A stretch of 24,892 bases of DNA from Perkinsus marinus ATCC 50983. Taxonomy: Eukaryota; Perkinsozoa; Perkinsida; Perkinsidae. This document shows positions 17,209-24,892 of this stretch, one piece after another. Both the position numbers and the translations under genes were made by a program. Numbering within the stretch: position 1 is the first letter of the stretch; every line of letters begins with the position of its first letter. The notes below the pieces were generated by a model. That model saw nothing but the letters and a program-made list of their open reading frames with translations, searched no databases and was not told the DNA's origin. The stretch is from the NCBI RefSeq assembly GCF_000006405.1, contig NW_003205750.1:21925-46816 (forward strand), given 5' to 3'.

Positions 17209-19678
17209 ATGAAGTTTGGGAAGAACATATCACTTCAGCAGGCCCAACGGACGGATCTCCACTACTTACAGTAAAGATATTTTCGAGGTTGCCTTGGTAA
17301 GATACGGATGAGGTCAGATACAAGCTTCTGAAGAAGATTCTTAAGAGGTCTACTAGGAGCACACAGGCCGATGGCAGCAGTAGAGCTGCTTATGACCATC
17401 ACCCTAATCAGAAGTCCTTTGAGAAGATGCTCGAGGATGAGGTGGGCGGCGTATCTTAGGTTCAAGTTGGTAAGATACGGATCATGTCAGATTGATGAGG
17501 TGAACATATCATTCAGCGAACATGCTAATAAATTACAAGATGAAATCACAGCGTTAAGTTCAGAAGGTTCACGTAGGCTGATGAGGACTTATAGAAAGGT
17601 TGGGGAAATATATTTCCTTTTCAGAAGGAGTATCTTCATCTGAACGCTTGAGACGTTTGATGAGTTTAAGTCGCTCAGTTGACGAATTGAGGAAATTTGC
17701 AGTTTGGAATGCAGTTGGTGTTGTCAAGATTCTAAAGAAGCGGAATAAATTAAGGTGAGTATCTTACCTTCCCTAACCTACTATTCTGTATCTTACCTTT
17801 CCCAACCTACTATTCTGTATCTTACCTTTCCTAACCTACTATTCTGTATCTTACCTTTCCTAACCTACTATTCTGTATCTTACCTTTCCTAACCTACTAT
17901 TCTGTATCTTACCTTTCCTAACCTACTATTCTGTATCTTACCTTTCCTAACCTACTATTCTGTATCTTACCTTTCCTAACCTACTATTCTGTATCTTACC
18001 TTTCCTAACCTACTATTCTGTATCTTACCTTTCCTAACCTACTATTCTGTATCTTACCTTTCCTAACCTACTATTCTGTATCTTACCTTTCCTAACCTAC
18101 TATTCTGTATCTTACCTTTCCTAACCTACTATTCTGTATCTTACCTTTCCTAACCTACTATTCTGTATCTTACCATCAGGGCCACCTCGGACCCCCAAGG
18201 CGATCGTCAAGACAGCAGCATTGATATGGACGAGGAGCGCTCCCGTTGGCTTCGTCGACAAAAATTTTTCACCGGGACCGATTTTGCGGAACTACAAGTA
18301 AGACTAATACTACTATAACTATTACTATAACTACTACTACTATAACTACTACTATAATCACTACTATAACTACTACTATAATCACTACTATAACTACTAC
18401 TATAATCACTACTATAACTACTACTATAATCACTACTATAACTACTTCTATCTCTTGTTTTATTCTTTCCTTCTTCCCTTGCAGGCGTCCATAGAGTCCC
18501 TTTCGAACGCTCTTTGTCGCGAAAGACTCCACGAGTTGGGACCCGAGAAGTTACCTTCCCAGTTGGTCTTGGCCGAGGACGATGATTGTCCTGTTGGAAT
18601 GTTCAGAGACGAGCGATGTCCGATCTGCCTCGAAAAATGCAGTGATGTGGTTGAGCTCTCAACTTGTGAACATCGCTTCTGTTGGAAATGTTTCGTCCTG
18701 GGCCCCATCGCGTTCGCCCCTGGAGAATACAGATTCGACCGCTGCCCGATTTGCCGTCGTGAACAGCCTCTTGATCCTACGGTAAACTTCAAGACCGATA
18801 CGAATAGCAACTCGACGACTAACATGTTGTTGAGAATGGCGAAATATGTGGAAGTAGAAGATCCACCGAAGAATGAACAAGTCCAGTCTAGTGAGCCCAG
18901 TTCGAGCTCTTTCTTCTCCACGTTGCCAGCGACTTCCCATAAGAGTGCTGAAGATAGTGTTTCCTCTGAAAAGAGTTCACAGCAGAATGCGGCGTGGACT
19001 GGCAATTCGGCTGAGGCCATGTATAGCCAATTTTGCTCGCTTTGTTGTGAGCCATTATTGCTCGATTCTGTTGTTACCACACCTTGCAAACATTATTTCC
19101 ATCGTCACTGTCTACAGCGGCAAACAACAACAACCTGTCCACTCTGCGGTGCTAAGAATCTACCTCTCGATTTGTTCATGCCTCGGCACATGCAAGCTCA
19201 GGTGAAGGAGCTCGGGAGTTGGCGTGTATGCTCGTGCGAAAATCAAAGTATTGATATATTCCCAGATGGTCCTTGTTCAACTTGTTACGGTTGGCGGCTG
19301 CATTCGCCACCGCCGAGTAACCTGTATGCTACTTCGGGGTGTATGTCGAGTTACTTGCATTTGCTGCCCTCCTCAGCCTGGTCTAAAGTAAGCCCTCTAG
19401 AAGGTGTAGTTTTTCATGCTGGCTTTACTGATGATGACGAGGATGAGTTTTCTAGCAGTGATTCTAGTAGTAGTTTTTGCGATTCGATATGCGGTGTTGA
19501 CGATCATAGTGCTTTCTATGCAGCGTGTGGTTCCTTACCGTCCTTTGAGAAGGATATTGAATCGGCTACTGCGAGTGTTTGTAGACGTCGTGAGGAAGCT
19601 GAGAAAGAATTCTTACATTCTGGGGTAAACTCTCATACCACACCATTGGTAAATCAAGAGCAACTACCATCGACGTAA
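17209..19678 (+). CDS. SPX-RING-RING-H2 protein, probable E3 ubiquitin ligase responding to inositol pyrophosphates, 6 exons
   Basis: Exons 17209-17270, 17318-17441, 17491-17572, 17625-17754, 18180-18297 and 18485-19678 join in frame to 569 residues. Residues 1 to ~172 form an SPX domain: MKFGKNISLQQA, YKLLKKILKR, FEKMLEDEIDEVNISFSEH and ELRKFAVWNAVGVVKILKKR match its helices, including the Lys-rich face that binds inositol pyrophosphates. RING 1 (Cys217, 220, 233, His235, Cys238, 241, 259, 262) is C3HC4 with a long last loop, as in plant NLA/BAH1 SPX-RING ligases that degrade phosphate transporters. RING 2 (Cys356, 359, 373, His375, 378, Cys381, 390, 393) is RING-H2; a CSC...CSTC group and an acidic/Ser tail follow. 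A second RING is unusual for SPX-RING proteins. Introns are 47, 49, 52, 425 and 187 nt; the last two are filled with tandem repeats. Target proteins are unknown. Confidence 0.9.
17760..18170 (+). repeat. 29-bp minisatellite, 14 copies, filling SPX-RING intron 4
   Basis: TATCTTACC recurs every 29 bp from 17760 to 18166; each unit continues TTTCCTAACCTACTATTCTG. The first two units carry single-base variants, the rest are identical. The array runs from 5 nt after the donor (GTGAGT) to 5 nt before the acceptor (ATCAG). The sense strand of a unit contains no AG dinucleotide, so it offers no cryptic acceptor, and each unit has a branch-point-like CCTAACC plus a pyrimidine stretch. Confidence 0.95.
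18304..18446 (+). repeat. 24-bp tandem repeat (ACTACTATA type) in SPX-RING intron 5
   Basis: About four near-identical copies of ACTACTATAACTACTACTAT plus AATC, preceded by looser ACTATA repeats, fill the 187-nt intron between donor GTAAGA and the pyrimidine-rich acceptor ending TTGCAG. After the donor there is no AG until the acceptor. ORFs across it are artefacts of the simple repeat. Confidence 0.85.
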
Positions 19679-19828
19679 TTACTATAGGTGTGAGCTCCTA
19701 TACGTTCACGATTTTCACTACGAGTGCGTGCTTGTGGTTTTATGTACATTTTACTGTTTTCAAAGGAGTTTTGAGTTTTCGTGTATTTTGAAAGTTGCTC
19801 AGTTTGTTGTTGTGATTTGAATAGTAAT

Positions 19829-21454
19829 ATGAGTAATCCTATATCTGCTTGCAGTTTGAGGCGGGATCAGTCGGGGTTCAGCCCAGCCGAATCTTGGAAG
19901 CCTACACAAGAGTAATAATGATTAGTAGTAGTAGCAGTTTGGGAGGATTTGCATATGATCAACTACGTGTGTTGATGGAATTCCCGTTGGTTTTTTTTCT
20001 ACACTTCTACCCGAATTCGTGTATAAGACTTCCATACAGGTAATTCCAGAGCTCAGTTGAGGAAAGCCAACATATTTCCCAACACATTCATCACGATCTA
20101 CTACGTGTGTTGATGAAGCTATCGTTGGTTTCTTACTGTACACTTCTAAGTCGTGTACTTCTATAATGTAGTCTTGGAAACGCCTGAGCTGTGAAGGAAC
20201 CCCACACATATATTCCTCCAACACTAATTCTGTAACTAATGAACCGGCATTTGATACCAAAACTGCGTGAATTACTCTAATTGTCGATCTTATGGCTATG
20301 TGGGCTTGCTATGTAGTTACTAAATCAGATTGCTAATTTGCTCATCTTGAATGTTAATATCTCAGGTATCGCAAACGCGCAGGATGTGTGGTTTTCAACG
20401 AGGCCGGTGAGTTACTCTCCTAAAGATGCAACACTGGAAACCAAATTCTTAGAAATTATAGTTTTTAATATATATTTCCAATGTCGATTCACGTTGTAAT
20501 CATGTTGGTGATGTATAGTGTAACTCTCAGAATTGAAAAAGTTTTATTTTTCTCCAGGGAGTGAAGCGGGTGAGTTTCTGCTATACATTCAACAGTGAAA
20601 ACCAAATTCTTGGAAATTTCTGTTTTCCAATATAACTTTTTGTCTAGATGATTTTTCATGATGTTGATGTTATTCACGGTTGACTTTAGAAAGTTCTAAT
20701 AAGATGAGGTGAAACTTTTGTCATTCATTTTAGGGGATTCTGTCCTACTTGTAAATTCTCGTCGTCATGGAGCGATGACGCATACCATCCCTAGTGGAAA
20801 GGTAGAAGGTTTCGATCAGTCGTTTGAAGCCGCAGCTGTCCGGGAGACTCTCGAAGAAGTGAGTGTCGCCATGATGAGTCATCATTGAATGTTGCATGAG
20901 TTCAGGCTGGTGTGGTATGTGCCGTCTTGGGTGACCTAGGTTGGGTCAAATCGCATGATAAAAGCGGAAGCCCCAAGGCAACTCGTGTGTTTTACGGTCG
21001 ATGCGATGAGGTCCTGGACAACTGGCGTGAAGTGAGTTTCACCACTACAATGGGAAGATATGCGAAATATACCAAAATGGAGTTTTATCCGTTTTACATG
21101 AAGTGGCGTAATACTCCATGTGAAAGCGTGATATTCGCAATATAGAGTGACGTGAAAATACTTAGCGAATTACATCGGCCGGATCACCCCGTATCAGACG
21201 TAAAGACGGTATTTTCATCAGGAGCGATTCCGCGACAGACTGTGGTGCTCGATTCCTGAAGCTCTGGCTTTACTCGGTGACAATCGGCCGCTCTACCAAA
21301 AGGCCGTCACAATGGCACATGAGGTTAGTCATGTTAAGGAATTGGAAATTGAATAACTATAGTGTGTCAGGTTTACGTGAGCACTTTGGATTTGCCTAAG
21401 GCCAGTTCGAGTTCTGTTGCTACGACCGCTTCGTTTTGCTCCTCGCAGAATTGA
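19829..21454 (+). CDS. DIPP/Aps-type Nudix hydrolase (diphosphoinositol polyphosphate / diadenosine polyphosphate phosphohydrolase), 7 exons
   Basis: Enzymes of this class cleave pyrophosphate groups of inositol pyrophosphates and Ap5A/Ap6A. Exons 19829-19911, 20366-20406, 20558-20569, 20734-20858, 20906-21031, 21222-21323 and 21371-21454 join to 190 residues. The core begins RKRAGCVVFNEAG; the Nudix box GKVEGFDQSFEAAAVRETLE then EAGV (residues 67-90) has the one-residue longer spacing seen in yeast Ddp1 and fission yeast Aps1, with catalytic RE and EE present (Arg82, Glu83, Glu86, Glu87). The C-terminal RFRDRLWCSIPEALALL helix and RPLYQKAV fit the family. Exon 3 is only 12 nt (Ser-Glu-Ala-Gly region), flanked by two similar introns. 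Introns are 454, 151, 164, 47, 190 and 47 nt; the 454-nt one holds two dispersed-element copies. The ATG is 150 bp after the SPX-RING stop. Confidence 0.88.
19940..20232. mobile_element. Two adjacent copies of the dispersed element inside Nudix intron 1
   Basis: Copy one (about 19945-20085) runs from GGAGGATTTGCATATGATCA through CACTTCTACCCGAATTCGTG to GAGGAAAGCCAACATATTTC. Copy two (about 20085-20232) runs from ATCTACTACGTGTGTTGATG through TGTACACTTCTAAGTCGTG to CATATATTCCTCCAACACT. Both are in plus orientation, and together they account for most of the 454-nt intron. Confidence 0.65.
20407..20733 (+). repeat. Tandemly duplicated intron segment flanking a 12-nt microexon
   Basis: Intron 2 (20407-20557) and intron 3 (20570-20733) both start GTGAGTT and share CAACACTGGAAACCAAATTC / CAACAGTGAAAACCAAATTC at matching positions, then TAGAAATT/TGGAAATT, a TCCAATRT block and a TCATGTTGGTGATG / TCATGATGTTGATG block. 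The exon ends before the two donors (GAGGCCG and GAAGCGG) are also alike. Confidence 0.75.
21032..21221 (+). repeat. Nudix intron 5 with sequence resembling the intergenic 7620-7720 region
   Basis: TGGAGTTTTATCCGTTTTAC then GAAGTGGCGTAATACTC, GTGATATTCGCAATAT and GACGTGAAAATA parallel the order of phrases near 7623 (TGGAGTTTCACAATAACCCG, TTTTACGCGAAGTGGCGTCG, GCGATATTTGCGG, TCGTGAAATAT). I read this as another dispersed repeat, accounting for the expanded length (190 nt). The frame on either side joins only if the whole interval is removed. Confidence 0.5.
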
Positions 21455-22571
21455 ACAACTGTTGATCATTTTCCTGTTACCCTCCATCATATCGTGTTTC
21501 ATCCCTTTCAGTTCGTCGTTCCTTTTCTCTCTACTCTTCTACCGTAATAGTAACATACCAGTCATTGCATCGTTAACAAGTGTGAAACTGTCACGGTTCA
21601 CCAACAAATTTAGGGGGAAAATTTTGTCACTAATAGGAAGCATTATGTTGGTTGTTAAAACCATATGTGTTTGTTTCTGTGAAAGCCTGAAAGAAGTTTT
21701 CGCAGAGATATTGTCGATCGGTGCTCATGCGTGCATATTTTCACCCATTCAGTAGTAGGTCTACTGCTGACCACCGCACTTATAACTTTGTAGTTGATAT
21801 TATGTACCATCATCATCAGTCTGCTATCATCAAACACAAGTTGTTCAATAATAGTGATTCTCCTGGACTACATTATAATGCTGTTGTGTTTTGTAAGTGG
21901 GAGAAAGCACACAGAATAACAGTGTAAACCGAACAATTATGCTAACTTGGATTTCCGAGATACCTAAATTTGAGAGTACACATATAGGCTACGAAACAAG
22001 CAAACCGTTACCGTGTAAAATTGAAGGAGACATCAATCTGTGGTCGAACCCAAAATTGCGAGTGTTGGAAGAGTAGACCCGCATTCGCTGGCTAGGAGGG
22101 TCGAAGGGAATGTGGAGGTGCGGCGAGCCGTAGGGAAATATAGCGTCCCCTCGGCGAACGACGATGTGGGAAATGGGCGGACCGCGTAGAATAGAAGTGA
22201 ACTCGAGAGTCGTCGCGGTACCTCAGGTATAGCTGGAATTGAAACCCTCAGAGGGAAAAGAATAGACTGGGATGATGGAGGGAAATGATATCAATGTGTG
22301 TTGTAATTAATTGAGTCATGCATGAAGCTTTGATGTTCGTGTAACCGGTTGCTAGCGTTGCGTTGAAAGTCAGATAGTGGTGGGAGATATCATCACGGGA
22401 ATCAGAAGAAACATCAAAACTCGAACACCGAATGGAAAATCAAGGCACACTCCTGGTTAGTCTTAGCTTCACTTGATGGTCATTCGCCACTTATAAGGCA
22501 AGAATTAATATCAATCAACAATCCCTCGAGCTACTGCCGACGATCGGTCCGAGGGAGGAGTATTCGCAGAG
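21455..22571. other. Intergenic region between Nudix and DMT-2, no supported gene
   Basis: Open frames exist (21417-21755 and 21721-21927 on plus) but lack domains, splice partners or codon character beyond chance. A more GC-rich stretch at 22060-22215 has a short open frame (VDPHSLARRVEGNVEVRRAV region) that could be a relic exon; I cannot assign it. DMT-2 upstream sequence begins about 22300. Confidence 0.4.
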
Positions 22572-24243
22572 ATGCATTATTGTACTCTGTCTCTTGTTGA
22601 ATCACTCCGCGTCAGTCTGCGGTATAACGCAATACCCTCTAGCTCAAATTGGGAGTCACCTGAACCCATACAGACTTACCAAATGCCATCGGATAATAAG
22701 AGTATTCCCCTCCTTGTGAACGTGACCGATGATCGTGGTGTGTCCCTTCTTACTGAGGTTCCAAATATCAACAACTTTCCAGATACAACCTACAAGCCAT
22801 CACATAGTGAGGATGCAGAGCCCCGAGGTATTGGCCGCATAGCACTCATCACCACACTCGAATTGGTCCTTGTGACCTGTTGGGTCCTCACAGGGGAGAT
22901 AGCTCAGGTATGGCTCGCATGGTGGTGCCATCTGTAATCATCCGGAGACCTCAGGCGTTTCCCAACCTCACTCATCATCCAGCTCAGTTCGCCGGGGTCG
23001 TCTGCAGCTCCTACATCCTTTTCCTAATCCCGTGGGCTCTATTACGGAGATGCCGCGGACTGAGCCTCCCGAGTAGAGCAGATCTCATACACGTTAACAA
23101 CATCATGCTTGTCTTAGGTGAGTTATGGCTATTTCTGTAATCATCATTTTCTTCAGGATTCATGTGGCTACTGCAGATGTGGGCGTTGTATCACTCGTTG
23201 CAGGGAATCTCTGTTGCAGTGTATATCATCATCTGTCAAACTACGCCACTTGTTGTCTATTTCATCGATATTTTCATAGTAAGTTTGAGAGTTCACTCTT
23301 GGAATCACCAAATGCTAGTGCTCCCCAGAATGGTATCGGACCGGGCTACGTCTCCAAGTTCGTCTGCATCCTCCTGGCAGTACTCGGCATCGCCATTATG
23401 TCAGTATCAGGCGAGTGAAATGACCAAGTAAACGGTGGAGAAAGTGATCCTCAGCAATCAGATACAAAGGAGTCTAATGGTATGACCAACAGTCTGAGGT
23501 CATGTATTGAAGTATCTATTGCCACTCTATTATATGGTCTATTTGATGTCCTCTATGCTCAATGGGCAGCTCCAATATGCGACGATAAGATATCCCAAAA
23601 CGGTGATGATGCCAATGAGGACGATATATGGCGGAGATGTCCTCAGCAGCAACCAACCACTTGTGGAGGCTCCAACAGATTATCGTCCCAGATAGAGGGT
23701 ATGTTCCTCCTACTCGCCCTACGTGCTGTGCCCGCACTTATATTCCTCATATGCACCATCCTACTAGGAGTATACGACCACGATTTACCGTGAGTTTCTC
23801 CACACCTTTCATCACCGATGACTATCGTAAGTTCTTAGAGCTTACACCCGCGCTGATGTGACCGCTATGATTTGGGTTACTCTCGCTGATTGGGCATACA
23901 ATATCGCTATGAGTACCGGTCTTGTGATGCTTTCGCCTCTCTGGGTTACAATGGGTAGACTCTATTACTACCATCACGGGTTCTATCAATTCGACTGCAG
24001 GTACGGTTCCCAGTGTTCCGGTCGCTCTAATATTCGATATGTTTGCCAAGGGACTCACACTGTCAGTCGGAGCCTGGACAGGTGAGGGCTTAGCGTCTCA
24101 CAGCGAGTGGTGATCGCCTTATCTTGATATCAGGCGTTTTGTTGACTGCTGTCGGTTTCATCGTCTTCAACGTGATCTCTTCCAGAGAAGAGGGTGACAA
24201 GCAGCGCGAGGCTGTTGGTCTCCCATCCGATCAGTCAGACTAA
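22572..24243 (+). CDS. Drug/metabolite transporter superfamily carrier, paralogue DMT-2, 8 exons
   Basis: This is a paralogue of DMT-1 on the opposite strand. Exons 22572-22907, 22955-23117, 23157-23278, 23329-23410, 23462-23789, 23839-23954, 24001-24081 and 24134-24243 give 445 residues, or 408 if translation starts at the Met at 22683. About 85 hydrophilic residues precede the first membrane segment (IALITTLELVLVTCWVL). Others include VAVYIIICQTTPLVVYFIDI, FVCILLAVLGIAIMSVS, NIAMSTGLVMLSPLWVTM and VGFIVFNVIS. Introns are 47, 39, 50, 51, 49, 46 and 52 nt. Intron 4 (23411-23461) begins GCGAGT, a GC-AG intron; the DMT-1 counterpart begins GTGAGT. Exon 5 (328 nt) differs from DMT-1 exon 5 at only two positions, one silent and one Ile/Met. 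The substrate is unknown. Confidence 0.87.
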
Positions 24244-24559
24244 CTGTTATTGACCTCCCGCAACTGTCGATTGGTGATGATGTCTTCTGTGCTGGACTGT
24301 CCCTGTTCCTATATTTCTCTGGTCAAGACTGCTCTTGTATCAATCTTTTCAGTTAGTCGCAATGTTTTTTGTTTTACTCGAAGGTCCGTTATATCAATAT
24401 TGACTCATTCACGAACTTGATCTCCCTTAATCCTGTTGAGTTTCCTATAGACTAACTAAAGATAATAATTGAACATTGAACGACACCATTTTCCATGCAA
24501 GTTCGACAATGGAGCAGATGTGAATGACAATTACACAGGCAAGCTCGATAATGAACAAC

Positions 24560-24750
24560 TTGGAGTGGCATAGCCGCCCCATTCAGAGAGACTGCTTTCC
24601 TTAAGGCATAGCTGGGAATGGCATAGCCGCCCCAATCAGAGAAACTGCTTACCCTAAGGCATATTTTGAGGTGGCATAGCTGCCCCGATCAGAGAAACTG
24701 CTTTTTGTAAGGCATATTTTGAGGTGGCATAGCTGCCCCACCGTACCACA
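24560..24750. repeat. Four-copy 53-bp tandem repeat with TGGCATAGCCGCCCC core
   Basis: TGGCATAGC(C/T)GCCCC followed by A/G-TCAGAGAAACTGCTT recurs at 24566, 24619, 24672 and 24725, exactly 53 bp apart. The core and the following TCAGAGAAA match the 51-bp array at 11511-11690, in the same strand orientation. It lies about 320 bp beyond the DMT-2 stop. The remaining sequence (24244-24559 and 24751-24892) shows no gene. Confidence 0.8.
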
Positions 24751-24892
24751 TCATTCTAACAGCAATCTAGACGTCCTTCCAAGACTCGCACGCAAAACCT
24801 CCCAAGAACGACAAGGCGTGGTAATGATACACGACGGGAAGGTAGTGGTAAATTGGATGCCTATGTACATGTGTATAGTATTAGTATATGGC

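Noticed and set aside
17760-18170. Regular 29-bp repeats considered as a CRISPR-like array
   Set aside because: Units are contiguous with no unique spacers and lie exactly within a spliced intron of a eukaryotic gene.
18246-18494. Thr/Ile repeat ORF overlapping SPX-RING exon 5
   Set aside because: It reads through the donor at 18298 and the intronic simple repeat, and it is not the frame that joins the flanking exons.
17209-21454. SPX-RING and Nudix as one fused gene or a bacterial-style operon
   Set aside because: The SPX-RING frame ends in a TAA, the Nudix gene has its own well-fitting first exon with ATG, and no read-through evidence is visible in sequence alone.
21417-21755. 112-codon hydrophobic ORF after the Nudix gene
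   Set aside because: It begins out of frame in the last Nudix exon and lacks any recognisable pattern or splice partner.

Overview
This is nuclear DNA from a protist. Five genes are split by introns, most of them only 38-52 nt long, and the exons join in frame into recognisable eukaryotic proteins. Very short introns, near-balanced base composition, a transmembrane-carrier paralogue pair, a pepsin-like protease and dense small palindromic repeats suggest an alveolate, most likely a Perkinsus species. That assignment is inference from sequence style; no rRNA or spliced-leader RNA gene was seen.

Layout. Bases 1-3797 are mostly repeats (a 66-bp tandem block, an AGT/ACT microsatellite, a degenerate TGTCAAACTTG array, short perfect palindromes) with one possible exon fragment on the minus strand. 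A single-exon pepsin-type aspartic protease lies on the minus strand (3798-4928). Bases 5025-8300 are again repeat- and palindrome-rich, with an orphan coding-like segment at 5729-6016. Then come frataxin (+, 8303-9564, five exons) and an EMC8/EMC9-like ER membrane complex subunit (+, ~10004-11390). On the minus strand are a drug/metabolite transporter-superfamily carrier, DMT-1 (12231-13590, eight exons), and a single-exon LDAH-type lipid-droplet hydrolase (13894-14928). A tRNA-Leu(TAA) follows at 14966-15046. After a decayed coding-like stretch and several copies of a ~176-bp inverted-repeat element come an SPX-RING-RING E3 ligase (+, 17209-19678), a DIPP/Aps-type Nudix hydrolase (+, 19829-21454) and the paralogous carrier DMT-2 (+, 22572-24243).

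How the genes relate. The most suggestive pairing is the SPX-RING ligase with the Nudix enzyme 150 bp downstream on the same strand. SPX domains sense inositol pyrophosphates, and DIPP-class Nudix enzymes hydrolyse them, so sensor and eraser of one phosphate-status signal sit side by side. Frataxin (mitochondrial Fe-S assembly), EMC8/9 (ER membrane protein insertion) and LDAH (lipid droplets) are housekeeping genes with no evident functional link.

The most unusual structures are in gene architecture: an exon shared almost perfectly by two otherwise diverged carrier paralogues; a 12-nt microexon between two mutually similar introns; a 14-copy, AG-free 29-bp minisatellite filling one intron and complementary to a motif in two other introns of the same gene; and a sharp split between minimal introns and long ones, most of which contain repeats.
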